A stretch of 64,000 nucleotides of DNA from Brevundimonas sp. Root1279 (GCF_001425945.1 NZ_LMEB01000006.1:490051-554050); one strand, 5' to 3'. Positions 1 to 9,142 are shown, counted from the first letter of the stretch. Notes: generated by a model not told the origin, from the letters alone. Made by a program: numbers and translations.

Positions 1-215
1 GCGCCGATGCCGGCCCCGATCAGGGCGTTCTTGCGGCCCTGTTCCGAGTCCGAGGTGTTGGTCAGGTAGCCGAGCAGCGCCCCGCCGACGGCGCCGGCGA
101 TGGCGCCCGTGCCGGTGTTGTTGCGGTTCGGGGTCGAGCTGTAGGGGTCGGTCGTGGTGCAGGCGCCCAGCAGGGCGGCGAGGCTGAGACCGGTGATGAG
201 GAGTTTGGCGCGCAT
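1..215 (-). CDS. Glycine-zipper lipoprotein, probably OmpA-like (C-terminus outside window)
   Basis: The reading frame runs off the left edge, so only about 71 N-terminal residues are visible. They start MRAKLLITG and reach a lipobox LLGAC, so Cys-19 should be lipidated. A Ser/Thr/Asn-rich linker follows, then a Gly/Ala-rich stretch (TGAIAGAVGGALLGYL) typical of a glycine zipper. Together with the later GAGIG this is how YiaD-type OmpA-family lipoproteins of Caulobacterales usually begin. The peptidoglycan-binding OmpA domain itself would lie outside the window, so that part is inferred. It is divergent from the oxygenase gene, with about 150 bp between the two starts. Confidence 0.75.
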   Translation of the reverse strand, partial: MRAKLLITGLSLAALLGACTTTDPYSSTPNRNNTGTGAIAGAVGGALLGYLTNTSDSEQGRKNALIGAGIG

Positions 216-367
216 GGGAGAGAGAGCCTTCTGAGTTTCTGATTGCGGGCGGAAACGCGCCCTTACCGTCAAGGTTCCAGGCTGTACGGGGGGTGAACGC
301 CCTCGCTTTGCCAAGATCGGTCCTGAGGGCGTATGGGAGAGCCCGCGTTACCGATTGAGGTCCCCCA

Positions 368-1333
368 ATGGCCGACGGCCTGAACACCACCACCGCCCGC
401 CGCGCCATCGAGCCCGTCTCGATGAAGCTGTACGACACCGACTTCCAGGCCTTCGCCGACGCCCTGGGCGGGTCGTTCAAGCGCTACGGCTTTGCGGTCA
501 TCGCCGACCACGGGCTGGACGAGGCGGTGATCGACAGCGCCCTCGACGACGCCAAGGCCTTCTTCGCCCTGCCGGAAGAGACCAAGCGCCAGTACCACCA
601 GCCGGGCACCGGCGGCGCGCGCGGCCTGACCCCGTTCGGCGTCGAGGCCGCCAAGGGCGCGGCAACGGTCGACCTGAAGGAATTCTGGCACGTCGGCCGC
701 GAGCTGCCGGAGGGCCACCCCTATCGCAAATACATGCGCGACAACGTCTGGCCGACCGAAGTCGAGGGCTTCCAGGAACACCTCTACGGCATGTTCACCG
801 CCATGGACGCGCTGGGCGCCAAGATCCTGCGCGCCATCGCCCGCTACATGGAGCTGGGCGACGACTTCTTCGAGGACAAGGTCCAGCTGGGCAACAGCAT
901 CCTGCGCATGCTGCACTATCCGCCGGTCGCCGCGGGCAGCTCTGGCGTCCGCGCCGGCGCCCATGAAGACATCAACGTCATCACCCTGCTGCTGGGCGCC
1001 GAAGAGGCCGGCCTGCAGCTGAAGGACGCCGACGGCGAATGGCTGGACATCGCCCCGCCCCCGGGCGCCCTGGTGGTCAACATCGGCGACATGCTGCAGC
1101 GCCTGACCAACCACGTCCTCCCGTCCACCAGCCACCGGGTGATCAACCCGACGCCGGAGCGGGCCAGCTTCGCCCGCTATTCGACGCCCTTCTTCCTGCA
1201 CTTCAACCCGGACTTCGTGATCAAGACCCTGCCGTCGACGATCACCCCGGAGAACCCGGACCGCTATGTCGACAAGTCGATCATGGCCGAGGACTTCCTG
1301 ACCGAGCGGCTCAAGGAAATCCGGCTTATCTAA
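368..1333 (+). CDS. Isopenicillin N synthase family 2-oxoglutarate/Fe(II) oxygenase
   Basis: This 321-residue protein is a cytoplasmic non-haem iron dioxygenase of the IPNS/plant-type family. The N-terminal DIOX_N-like half includes RYGFAVIADHGL. The double-stranded beta-helix core carries the iron ligands His-199 and Asp-201 (in HEDINVITLLLG) and His-256 (in TSHRV). The 2-oxoglutarate-binding R-x-S pair is Arg-270 and Ser-272 (RYSTPFF). All key residues are present and the length is normal, so it should be active. The substrate cannot be told from sequence; the family covers many small molecules. A GAGG sequence precedes the ATG. A tandem repeat array begins 5 bases after the stop. Confidence 0.93.
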   Translation: MADGLNTTTARRAIEPVSMKLYDTDFQAFADALGGSFKRYGFAVIADHGLDEAVIDSALDDAKAFFALPEETKRQYHQPGTGGARGLTPFGVEAAKGAATVDLKEFWHVGRELPEGHPYRKYMRDNVWPTEVEGFQEHLYGMFTAMDALGAKILRAIARYMELGDDFFEDKVQLGNSILRMLHYPPVAAGSSGVRAGAHEDINVITLLLGAEEAGLQLKDADGEWLDIAPPPGALVVNIGDMLQRLTNHVLPSTSHRVINPTPERASFARYSTPFFLHFNPDFVIKTLPSTITPENPDRYVDKSIMAEDFLTERLKEIRLI

Positions 1334-1338
1334 GAGGG

Positions 1339-1522
1339 GCGCTAACGCTCGGCCCGCGGGGCCTCGCTGCTTGAGCGAGGGGAAGCGCTAACGCTCGGCC
1401 CGCGGGGCCTCCCTGCTTGAGCGAGGGGAAGCGCTAACGCTCGGCCCGCGGGGCCTCGCTGCTTGAGCGCGGGGAGGCGCTAACGCTCGCGCGGCAGGCG
1501 CTCGCTGCTTTAGGGCGGGATC
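1339..1522. repeat. Tandem array of four 46-bp units (REP-like)
   Basis: Units start at 1339, 1385, 1431 and 1477, a strict 46-bp period. The first three are nearly identical and the fourth diverges in its middle. Each good unit contains two potential hairpins, GGCCC-gcg-GGGCC and CTCGCT-gcttg-AGCGAG. A related, degenerate copy lies at 28378-28453. Both arrays begin within 6 bases of a plus-strand stop codon and have the same orientation relative to that gene. There is no long open frame specific to the array. Confidence 0.85.
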
Positions 1523-1545
1523 TGGGAGGGCCGAAGCCCTCCCAG
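1522..1545 (-). terminator. Stable hairpin just downstream of the TadG-like gene
   Basis: On the minus strand a 10-bp perfect stem is closed by a TTCG (UUCG in RNA) tetraloop and starts 4 bases after the stop codon at 1550. UUCG loops closed by C-G are exceptionally stable. No T-run follows, so it may be an mRNA 3' end stabiliser or a Rho-independent-like terminator of weak form. Confidence 0.55.
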
Positions 1546-1549
1546 GGCG

Positions 1550-3439
1550 CTACTTGGTGATCCGCAGCTTGGTGATGTCGCGACCGATGGCGGCGAAGAC
1601 TTCGCTGAGGTCGCCGCCGGTGGCCGGCAGGAAGAATTTGTCCTTCGAGGAGGCGCAGTCCTCGAGCAGCGCGGCCGCATCGCCGCCGGAGGCGATCTGG
1701 AAGCCGACGGTGTAGACGATCACGCCTTCGGCCTTCATCGCCGAACAGATGGACCGACTCTGGGCGAAGGGATCGCCGTTGTCGGCGTCGCAGTCGATGC
1801 GAACGCTGCCGCTGCCCGACCCCGCGTTCCGCGCCAGGACGCCGGTGCAGTAGGGGGTGTTGAACTCCCCGTCGGTCATGATCACCACCGCCTTGAGCGT
1901 GCGGCCCACGTTGTAGGCGCCGGCCTGGCCGGAGCCCCCCCAGAGGGCGCTGAAGGTCGGCGAGACCATGTACCAGCCCCAGCCGATGCCGATCTGGCCC
2001 GCCGTACCGCCCGTCGCGACGAAGTTGTCGATGCGGGACTTGAGGGTGGTCTTGTCCGTCGACAGCGGCACCACGGCGTTGCCGAGGCATTCGCCGGTGG
2101 CGCTCGGGTAGTGTCGTCCGACCTTTCCGGCCCCGACGGAAGCGTCGGTGTAGCGTTCGTTGCCGGTGCGCTCCGTCACACATGAACTGACCTGGAAGGT
2201 CTGCAGGTCGCCCGCGGTGTCCTCGAAGGCGTACCAGGTACATCCGGCCTGGGCGCACCACGTCCGACCGCCCGAGGCGTAGGGCGTGATCGACTGACCG
2301 TCAGGCGGTTCGATGGTGAAGGTGGTCGAGGTGACGTTGCCGACCAGGAAGCTCTTGCCGTTGACGACGCTGTTGTTGCTGCTGTCGCGCAGACCGCTGA
2401 CATCGGTGAAGTAGACGTAGTCGTTGTTGCTAAGGCCGTGATTCGACGAGGTGGTGAAGGTGATCGAGCAGTCGTTGTTCTGGCAACGCTGAATCCGGCC
2501 GGCGGTGCCCGTATAGGCGTTGTAGTTCTCGCCGTTCACGCGGCTGCCCGACAGGGTGTAGAGCTCGAAGGTGTTGGTGGTCTTGTTCTTGACCACATAG
2601 GGCTTGTTGTTCAGCTGGGTCATGCCGGTGGCGCCGGTGATCCAGACGACGTCGTTGTTGGCGAAGCCGTGGCTGGCCGAGGTGATGACCACCGGCCGGG
2701 CCTTGGTCGCGCCCGTGATGGTCTTGGCGGTCCCGACCAGGTTCATCACCGCATTCGACACCGGCGTCGATCCGACCACGGAGCCGCGGACGCTGGTCAG
2801 GTAGCTGCTGCCCGGGTTGACCGAGTTCGACCACGGCACCAGCGCAACCTTGGAATAGTAGGGGGTCTGGATCGGCTGCACGACCAGGTCGACCAGCTGT
2901 TTGGCCGCCGCCTTCAGGTCGGTCAGCTTCTGGCCGGCCATCGAGCCGGTGATGTCGAGCGCCAGCGCCACCTCGATGTTGCGCGAGGCGCGGTCGACTT
3001 CCGAGTGTCCCTTGACCGGCAGGGTGTCGTCCAGGAGCTTCCCGTAGGGCGGCAGGACGATGTTGGCGACCAGGGTCTTCACCTCGACCTTGGCGTCGGC
3101 CACGACCACGTCGCCGACCAGGGTGAATTTGGTCTGGTCGCGGATCAGGACGATGTCGGGATAGTTCTGCAGGTTGGCGTCCAGCGCCGCCAGGCCGATC
3201 CGCTTGAGGTCGGCGTCGGAGGTGTAGGGCGAACGCGCGGCCGCCAGGGTCGCGGCGTCCAGCGCGTCCTGCAGGTTCACCCGCACCGTCGAGATGCGGT
3301 GAATGTCGACCCCGCCGAAGGTCATCATGATGAGCACGGGCATGGCGAGGCAGAACAGCATCGCCACATTGCCGCCGATGTCGTCGGCCGTTCGCCGCGC
3401 GAACTTCAGAACGCCGTCACTCCAGACCTTGAGCCGCAT
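1550..3439 (-). CDS. TadG-like pilus assembly protein with VWA domain and two inserted FCCH-like repeats
   Basis: About 629 residues. An N-terminal TadE/TadG-like membrane segment (about residues 23-42, GGNVAMLFCLAMPVLIMM) anchors a mostly periplasmic protein. A von Willebrand A domain follows, with the MIDAS motif DITGS at about 162-166 and the strand KAVVIMTDGEF near the end. Between them lie two similar modules (about 247-298 and 317-381) of the type SHGFANNDVVWITG...NTFELYTLSG, resembling FCCH domains of phage and surface proteins. I chose the ATG at 3439 because GGGGA lies just upstream; an ATG at 3484 in the same frame lacks a visible ribosome site. TadG-like proteins take part in Flp/Tad pilus assembly, but no other tad gene is nearby. 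Confidence 0.85.
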   Translation of the reverse strand: MRLKVWSDGVLKFARRTADDIGGNVAMLFCLAMPVLIMMTFGGVDIHRISTVRVNLQDALDAATLAAARSPYTSDADLKRIGLAALDANLQNYPDIVLIRDQTKFTLVGDVVVADAKVEVKTLVANIVLPPYGKLLDDTLPVKGHSEVDRASRNIEVALALDITGSMAGQKLTDLKAAAKQLVDLVVQPIQTPYYSKVALVPWSNSVNPGSSYLTSVRGSVVGSTPVSNAVMNLVGTAKTITGATKARPVVITSASHGFANNDVVWITGATGMTQLNNKPYVVKNKTTNTFELYTLSGSRVNGENYNAYTGTAGRIQRCQNNDCSITFTTSSNHGLSNNDYVYFTDVSGLRDSSNNSVVNGKSFLVGNVTSTTFTIEPPDGQSITPYASGGRTWCAQAGCTWYAFEDTAGDLQTFQVSSCVTERTGNERYTDASVGAGKVGRHYPSATGECLGNAVVPLSTDKTTLKSRIDNFVATGGTAGQIGIGWGWYMVSPTFSALWGGSGQAGAYNVGRTLKAVVIMTDGEFNTPYCTGVLARNAGSGSGSVRIDCDADNGDPFAQSRSICSAMKAEGVIVYTVGFQIASGGDAAALLEDCASSKDKFFLPATGGDLSEVFAAIGRDITKLRITK

Positions 3440-3552
3440 CGCTGTCCCCGCCGTCTGACGCGGGCGCACGCCGCCCACGGTCATCCGGTCGAGACTGGCG
3501 CATCTCGGTTAAGAGAAGCGCCAACAGCAAAAGTTAACGGCCCACGATCGGT

Positions 3553-5412
3553 TCAGGCCCCCCAGCCGCAGTCCTTGCCGCGGTTCTGCTCGGTCAGCCA
3601 GACATTCAGCGGAGCGAAGTAGTCCGCCACGGCCGAGGCGTCGTTGCCCGACTCGCCGGTGAAGGCGGCCATGGCCTCGGGCCAGGGACGGGACTGACCC
3701 ATCTCGAGCATGGCGTTGAAGCGCTCGCCGACTTCCTTGTTGTCGTAGATCGAGCAGCGATGCAGCGGTCCGGTCCAGCCGGCCTGCTGGCAGGCAGCGC
3801 GGTGGAACTGGAACTGGTAGATGCCGGCCAGGAAGTAGCGGGTGTACGGGGTGTTGCCCGGGATATGGTATTTCGCGCCCGGGTCGAAGGCGTTGGCCGG
3901 ACGCGGTCCCGGCGGGACCAGACCCTGGTATTTCAGCATGTTGGCGGTCCAGGCGTCGTTGTACTGGGCCGGGGCCGTACCGCCGTCGAACACATCCCAG
4001 CGCCAGCGGTCGACCATCAGGCCGAAGGGCAGGAAGGCGATCTTGTCGAGCGCCATCTTGAGCAGGAAGGGAATGTCCTCCTCCGCCCCCGGGGCCTCAT
4101 CGAGCAGGCCGATCTGGTTGAGGTAGGTGGGCGTCAGGGCCGACAGGCCGACGAAGTCGCCGATCGCCTCGTGGAAGCCGTCGTTCGCCCCGTTCTTGAA
4201 CAGGAAGGGCTGATCCTTGTACGCGCGCTGGTAGTAGTTGTGCCCGAGTTCGTGGTGGACGGTGTAGAAATCGTCCGCATTGACCTGGGTGCACATCTTG
4301 ATGCGCACGTCCTCGAGGTTGTCGAGGTTCCAGGCGGAGGCGTGGCAGACCACCTCGCGGTCGCGCGGGCGGGTGATCATCGACCGCTCCCAGAAGGTCG
4401 GGGGCAGCGGGTCCAGGCCCATCGAGACGTAGAAATTCTCTCCGGTCTTCACCATCCGCGTGGCGTCGTAGTTCTGGGCCACGAGCAGCTTGGTCAGGTC
4501 GTAGGAGGACTCGCCGCCCCGCGCCGGAGCGACGACGTCATAGATGTTGCCCCACTGCTGCGACCACATATTGCCGAGCAGGTCGGCGCGGATCGGGCCG
4601 CGATCCGGCTGGACCGCGTCGCCGTATTTGGCGTTCAGGCGGTTGCGGACGTAGCAGTGCAGGTTCTCGTAGAAGGGCTTCACCTGCTCCCAGAGCCGGT
4701 CGGTCTCGGCGGCGAAGGCGTCGGGCTCCATGTCGTAGCCGGCGCGCCACATGGCCCCGGTGTCGGCGAAGCCGAGCTCGCGGCTGCCCTCGTTGGCGAT
4801 CTCGACCATGCGGGTGTAATCGGCGGCCATGACCGGCGAGATGGTGCGCCAGCCCTCGTACAGCGCCTTGGTCACGGCCGGGTCACGGCTCTCGGCGAGC
4901 AGCACGCTGGCGTCGTCGAGGGTGATCTGGCGACCCTGGAACTCGAACTTGCCGGTGGCGTAGGTCGAATCGAGCCGAGTGGTGATCTCGGACAGCTCGG
5001 CGGCCGCGCCCGGGCGGTTCGGCGCGGGCAGGACGATGCCGAGGCGGAGCAGGTTCAGCTTGCGGCGGACGTCGTCAGGGACCTGGACGTCATTGAAGCG
5101 AGCCGCGCCGTTGGCCAGCTCGACCTGCAGCTCGGTGTACTCGGCGTTGATGCGGCTCTCGAGCCACATGGTGTCGTGGGTGATGTTGGTCGCCCGGGTC
5201 CACTGGATGCGGGCGGCCTCCTCGCCGAGGTCGGCGAGGCGTTTCTCGGCGTCGGCGACGAAGGTCGAGGCGTCCTGGGCGGTGGGCGGCGCGGCTTGCG
5301 CGGCCGGGGCCGCCGGGGCTGCGGGGTCGACGGGGTCCGCCATCGAGGCGCAGGCGGCCAGGCCGAAGGTGAGGGCGCAGGCGGCCGACGCCGCCATCAG
5401 GGAACGCTTCAT
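3553..5412 (-). CDS. M2-family peptidyl-dipeptidase (ACE-like) lipoprotein
   Basis: A 619-residue zinc metallopeptidase of the angiotensin-converting-enzyme family, which removes C-terminal dipeptides. The start at 5412 gives a lipoprotein signal (FGLAAC) and is preceded by GGAGGAGG. The zinc site is intact: His-387, Glu-388 and His-391 in HHELGHNYYQRAY, with the third ligand Glu-415 in FHEAIGD. The 28-residue spacing from the first His to that Glu matches ACE. An Ala/Pro-rich linker follows the lipid anchor. The enzyme is probably tethered in the periplasm or outer membrane and acts on peptides. Length is that of a single-domain bacterial M2 enzyme. Confidence 0.95.
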   Translation of the reverse strand: MKRSLMAASAACALTFGLAACASMADPVDPAAPAAPAAQAAPPTAQDASTFVADAEKRLADLGEEAARIQWTRATNITHDTMWLESRINAEYTELQVELANGAARFNDVQVPDDVRRKLNLLRLGIVLPAPNRPGAAAELSEITTRLDSTYATGKFEFQGRQITLDDASVLLAESRDPAVTKALYEGWRTISPVMAADYTRMVEIANEGSRELGFADTGAMWRAGYDMEPDAFAAETDRLWEQVKPFYENLHCYVRNRLNAKYGDAVQPDRGPIRADLLGNMWSQQWGNIYDVVAPARGGESSYDLTKLLVAQNYDATRMVKTGENFYVSMGLDPLPPTFWERSMITRPRDREVVCHASAWNLDNLEDVRIKMCTQVNADDFYTVHHELGHNYYQRAYKDQPFLFKNGANDGFHEAIGDFVGLSALTPTYLNQIGLLDEAPGAEEDIPFLLKMALDKIAFLPFGLMVDRWRWDVFDGGTAPAQYNDAWTANMLKYQGLVPPGPRPANAFDPGAKYHIPGNTPYTRYFLAGIYQFQFHRAACQQAGWTGPLHRCSIYDNKEVGERFNAMLEMGQSRPWPEAMAAFTGESGNDASAVADYFAPLNVWLTEQNRGKDCGWGA

Positions 5413-5507
5413 GGGAGTCCTCCTCCGCGCGGGTTGCTCCCGCGTCCATGGGCGGCACAGGAAGCCTCCCAACGGCAGAGGTCAAGCGTAGCCTTGCGGG
5501 CGACCCT

Positions 5508-6254
5508 TCAGCGCAGGACGCAGGCGGCCAGGCCGTCGTTGCGGACCGTGCCCATGGCGGCCTGGATGCGGGCGGCGCGGCGGCGGACGTAGGGCCCCGG
5601 CGAACCGGCGTTGTAGCGGCGCGGCGAGGGCAGGATGGCGGCCAGGCGGGCGGCCTCGCGCGGACTGAGCTCGTCGGCGTCTTTGCCGAACCAGTGGCGG
5701 GACGCGGCCTGGGCGCCGAAGACGCCGGGGCCCATCTCGGCGACGTTGAGGTACATCTCCATGATCCGCCGCTTGCCCCAGACGGTCTCGATCAGGACGG
5801 TGTAGCCGGCCTCCAGCCCCTTGCGGACCCAGTCGCGGCCAGGCCAGAGGAAGACGTTCTTGGCGGTCTGCTGGCTGATGGTCGAGCCGCCGCGGATGCG
5901 GCCGGACTTGCGCTTCTCGGCCTTGGCGTTGGCCTTCAGGGCCTGTTCGATGGCCTTCATGTCGAAGCCGCGGTGAGCGCAGAAGGTCGAGTCCTCGGCG
6001 GCGATGGCGGCCTCGACCAGGCGGGGCGAGATGTCGTCGATCGAGCGCCACTTGTAGTTCATGCCGTCGCCGGCGACGGCGCGGCTGATCATCAGGAAGG
6101 TGGCGGCGGGCGGCAGGAAGCGATGGATGATCACGCCGCCCAGCACGAAGCAGGCGGCGGCCATGACGACCGTCAGGAGCGTCCGCCGGATCTTCTTGAA
6201 CTTCGATTGCCCCGCCATGCGGCGAGGTTGGCGCGGCTTTGCGGTCTTAGGCAA
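5508..6254 (-). CDS. mtgA: Monofunctional biosynthetic peptidoglycan glycosyltransferase
   Basis: A 248-residue GT51 enzyme that polymerises glycan strands from lipid II at the outer face of the inner membrane. A basic N-terminus and one membrane segment (about 25-48) are followed by the GT51 motifs in order: EDSTFCAHRGFD with catalytic Glu-87, RGGSTISQQTAKN, and KRRIMEMYLNVAEMG. No transpeptidase domain follows, which separates MtgA from class A PBPs. Length is normal. It lies 10 bases downstream of the next minus-strand gene end, but no functional link with the WD40 gene is evident. Confidence 0.95.
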   Translation of the reverse strand: MPKTAKPRQPRRMAGQSKFKKIRRTLLTVVMAAACFVLGGVIIHRFLPPAATFLMISRAVAGDGMNYKWRSIDDISPRLVEAAIAAEDSTFCAHRGFDMKAIEQALKANAKAEKRKSGRIRGGSTISQQTAKNVFLWPGRDWVRKGLEAGYTVLIETVWGKRRIMEMYLNVAEMGPGVFGAQAASRHWFGKDADELSPREAARLAAILPSPRRYNAGSPGPYVRRRAARIQAAMGTVRNDGLAACVLR

Positions 6255-6264
6255 GGGGCGGGCC

Positions 6265-7227
6265 TCAGAGGGTGAAGACGCCGGCCTGGCCGTCCTCGTC
6301 GGCCCAGGCGACGCGGCCGGCGTCCGGGCTCATGGCCAGGGCGGTGATGGGGGCGCCCTTGTCGGCCTTGAGGAAGTTGAGCCCCTGCCCGGCCGGATCG
6401 GCCAGCCAGACGCGGCCGTCGTTGAGGCCGGCGGCCAACAGGCCGTGCCTGGGCTGGGAGGCGACGAGGGCGACCAGGGTGCTGTCGTCGAAGCCGATCT
6501 CATTGGCCTCGCGCCCCATCGGCCCGTTGGAGCCGACGAAGGGCCACAGCACGGCGCCCTGCGCCCCCGAGGTGGCCAGCAGCTGGCCGTTGGCCAGGAA
6601 GCTCATGGCGCGGACCTTCGACGGATAGCCGCCCATGCGCAGGTTCTTCTGGTCCTTCACCCGCCAGCCGTGCAGCTGGTTGTCCTGCATGGCGGTGACG
6701 ACGAAGGCGCCGTCGGGCGACCAGGCGACCGCGGTGTGCGAACCGGCCCACTTCAGAAAGGTCGGCTTCTGCACGGCGATGCGGGCGAACCACAGGGCCG
6801 CGCCGCCGTAGGTCGAGGTCGCGATGCGCCGGCCCTTGGGATCGAAGGCCACGCCGGAGACGGTGCGCTCGTGGACGAAGTCGCGGCGGAAACCGGCGTC
6901 GACAGCGTCGATCACCGACAGGGTCTTGCCGGCGGAGAAGGCGATCAGCTTGCTCTCGGCCGAGGCGTCGATGGCGTCGATCCACTGGCCCTTTGCCGTG
7001 GCCAGGACGCCCGCCTCGCCGCGGCGGTGCCAGATGACGCGGCCGTCGTCGCCGCCGGTGACCACGCCGTCGCCGGAGGGGTGGACGACGGCGCAGAGGA
7101 CGGCGCCGTCGTGGGCGGCGCTGAACTCGCCGGTGTCGAAGCGGACCGAGCCGTCGCCCAGGGCGAAGATCGCCCCGGTCGCATCGAACAGGGCGGCGGT
7201 GATCTGGGCGTCGAAACTGGCTTTCAT
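6265..7227 (-). CDS. WD40 repeat protein
   Basis: A 320-residue protein without a signal peptide, made of beta-propeller repeats. Repeat ends are recognisable, for example GGDDGRVIWHRRG, WSPDGAFVVTAMQDNQLHGW and AGLNDGRVWLAD. About seven blades would account for the length. WD40 propellers are usually interaction scaffolds, so no enzymatic role is implied. It is followed at once by mtgA on the same strand and is preceded by a lipoprotein gene 43 bases away, so co-transcription is likely. The partner is unknown. Confidence 0.88.
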   Translation of the reverse strand: MKASFDAQITAALFDATGAIFALGDGSVRFDTGEFSAAHDGAVLCAVVHPSGDGVVTGGDDGRVIWHRRGEAGVLATAKGQWIDAIDASAESKLIAFSAGKTLSVIDAVDAGFRRDFVHERTVSGVAFDPKGRRIATSTYGGAALWFARIAVQKPTFLKWAGSHTAVAWSPDGAFVVTAMQDNQLHGWRVKDQKNLRMGGYPSKVRAMSFLANGQLLATSGAQGAVLWPFVGSNGPMGREANEIGFDDSTLVALVASQPRHGLLAAGLNDGRVWLADPAGQGLNFLKADKGAPITALAMSPDAGRVAWADEDGQAGVFTL

Positions 7228-7269
7228 GGGCCCCGATGTAGAGCCCGGGGCCGGGGCGTCAACGGCCGA

Positions 7270-8007
7270 TCAGGCCGCCGCGCGCGCCGCATGCTCCGCG
7301 AGGATCGCGGCCCACAGGGTGGAGACCTCGCCGAGGCCGTCCTCGAAGGCCTGGCGCTCGGCCTTGAGCCGGGCCGCCTCGATGGCGTCCTCGCTGCCCC
7401 AGATGTTGGAGCGCTGGTCGCCGGTCGCCGTGGTCTCGCCCGTGCCGTAGATGAAGCCGGTGCGCACATCGACGATCATGAAGGCGCAGGTGGCGACCAC
7501 CACCGCCTTCTTGGTCGGCAGGAAGCCGAGGGCGATGGTCTGCAGCGGCCCGACATCCGTGGTGTCGGTGCGGAAGCGGGTGTCGATCGTATAGACGAGC
7601 ATGACATCCGCCTTCAGCTGGGCCGCGGCGGCGCGCAGGTCGCGGGTGTTGCGCAGCTGGGCCGGAAGGAGCAGCCGGCTGACCGGGGCGACGGCGGCGA
7701 CCTGGGGCATGCGGGCGAGGCGCGCGAGGCTCTCGTCGCTCTCGATGTCCCGCGTCGTCACGATGGCGAAGGCGCCGGAGCCGTAGGCGCTGTTGTTGGA
7801 GTAGCTGCGGTAGCCCGCGGACGCGACCCGGATTACGGCCATGCGGGCCGGGAATGTGACGGCGGCCTCGCGCTGGAAGGCGGCGCTGATGTCCTTGTCG
7901 CCTTCGGAGATGGCCCCCAGGGAGACGCCGGCGCCGGGCGTGGTGTAGGTCGAGCCGCAGCCGGCGAGCATGGTGGCCAGGCACGCGGCCAGGATCAGTC
8001 TCTTCAT
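7270..8007 (-). CDS. Lipoprotein of unknown function
   Basis: 245 residues starting MKRLILAACLATMLAGC, a clear lipobox with Cys-17. The start at 8007 is supported by GGGAGGAAG directly upstream. The mature protein is of mixed alpha/beta type with features such as DVMLVYTIDTRF and AFMIVDVRTGFIYGTGE. These resemble curli-type or GNA1162-like periplasmic lipoproteins that build a complex at the outer membrane, but I do not recognise the family firmly. The C-terminus is charged and helical. It is divergent from the 8139 gene. Confidence 0.8.
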   Translation of the reverse strand: MKRLILAACLATMLAGCGSTYTTPGAGVSLGAISEGDKDISAAFQREAAVTFPARMAVIRVASAGYRSYSNNSAYGSGAFAIVTTRDIESDESLARLARMPQVAAVAPVSRLLLPAQLRNTRDLRAAAAQLKADVMLVYTIDTRFRTDTTDVGPLQTIALGFLPTKKAVVVATCAFMIVDVRTGFIYGTGETTATGDQRSNIWGSEDAIEAARLKAERQAFEDGLGEVSTLWAAILAEHAARAAA

Positions 8008-8138
8008 CGCTTCCTCCCTCGAACGGGCCGAAGCTGCGCAGTGAGTGGGGCCGAATAGTGACGCTCGGCGAGGTTGGCCTCGCACGGCGTTGACGAAGCG
8101 AAGGCGGCGGGAGCTTCCCCAAGAGGGGGACCATCGAC

Positions 8139-8543
8139 ATGCACCATCGCCTTGCGCGCGCAGTAGCGACGGCCGTCATCGGCCTGGCCGGCGCGGCCTC
8201 GGCCCAGACGCTGCCGCACCGGGACGATCCGACTTGGGAGCCGATCGGCGCCGACGGGGCCCGGTACGCCATCCTGCCAGCCCTGACGTCTCAGGCGCAC
8301 GCCACCGTCTTGCTGACCCTGAAGGCGACCGTCGCCCCGGCCTCGGACGGAACGCCCAATACGGTGGTGGCGCGCGTCACAGTGGACTGCGAGCGGTCGG
8401 AGATTGGCGTGGTAACGTCGGAATTCTACAACGAGACCCAGCGCTTCCTGCGCACAGTCGAGGGGCCGGAGCATCCGCCCCTCAAGCCCGCCACGGAACC
8501 GGGCCAGCTGCTGGTCGTCCGGCACATGTGCGCCGCCGAGTGA
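8139..8543 (+). CDS. Small secreted protein of unknown function
   Basis: 134 residues with a Sec signal peptide (ATAVIGLAGAASA, cleavage near residue 22). The mature part contains two cysteines (VDCERSE and RHMCAAE, the latter near the C-terminus) that could form a disulfide. I recognise no domain. An AGAGGGGGA sequence precedes the ATG. The gene is flanked by a divergent lipoprotein and a convergent secreted protein, so it is probably a single transcription unit. Confidence 0.65.
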   Translation: MHHRLARAVATAVIGLAGAASAQTLPHRDDPTWEPIGADGARYAILPALTSQAHATVLLTLKATVAPASDGTPNTVVARVTVDCERSEIGVVTSEFYNETQRFLRTVEGPEHPPLKPATEPGQLLVVRHMCAAE

Positions 8544-8572
8544 GCGGACCGTACCGACCTAGCGGCGCTCCC

Positions 8573-9142
8573 TCATCCGCAGGGTCCCCACAAGCCAAGT
8601 GTCTGGGCGGGAAAATAGAAGAAGTCCGCGGACTGACCTGTCCGCGCGAGCCCCGGCAGCCCTTCCGCCCTCGCCACGGCGATCAGATCCTCCTTGCCGA
8701 GCGGGTCCCAGTACAGGCCCTGCATGCCGTACCGCGAGAAGACGTAGACCACATTCGGACGCGCAGAGTTGCCGAGCAGGAACATCGGGCTGTTCGGAAG
8801 GTCGGCGTCGAGGCGGGCGCGAACTTCCGGCCCCTCTTCGACACGGAGGACCTCAGTCTTCAGCTCGCCTTCCCCGAAGGCGCCCTGCGCGTAGCCGTTG
8901 CACAGGCGCGGCGTCGTCAGCCTGAGCATGCCGCCGTCGAGACATTTGTTGTCGCTGTCGGAGCAATCCCGGATGGCGAACGTCTGGCCGGCGCGGCCGC
9001 GGCCGGCCTCCAGATCGATGGCGATCGAGCCCCAGACGTAGACCCGCGGCGAGCCGTCCGGGACTTGCGCCGCCGAGACAGCTGGCATGGCGAACAGCGC
9101 GGCGGCTACCGCGAGAGCCTGGATTAAACGACAAACCATCAT
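8573..9142 (-). CDS. Secreted protein of unknown function, coupled to the HELGH gene
   Basis: 189 residues with a Sec signal ending near AVSAAQ. The mature part has paired cysteines (DCSDSDNKC, RLCNGY and WGPCG), consistent with disulfides in the periplasm. No known domain was recognised. Its ATG overlaps the stop of the upstream HELGH gene (ATGA), so the two are probably translationally coupled. A second in-frame ATG three bases downstream is an equally possible start. GC content looks closer to the genome norm than in its upstream partner. Confidence 0.7.
   Translation of the reverse strand: MMVCRLIQALAVAAALFAMPAVSAAQVPDGSPRVYVWGSIAIDLEAGRGRAGQTFAIRDCSDSDNKCLDGGMLRLTTPRLCNGYAQGAFGEGELKTEVLRVEEGPEVRARLDADLPNSPMFLLGNSARPNVVYVFSRYGMQGLYWDPLGKEDLIAVARAEGLPGLARTGQSADFFYFPAQTLGLWGPCG

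Noticed and set aside
1339..1522. Possible CRISPR array or tRNA cluster
   Set aside because: Period is 46 bp with no variable spacers, and no cloverleaf or CCA end can be drawn.
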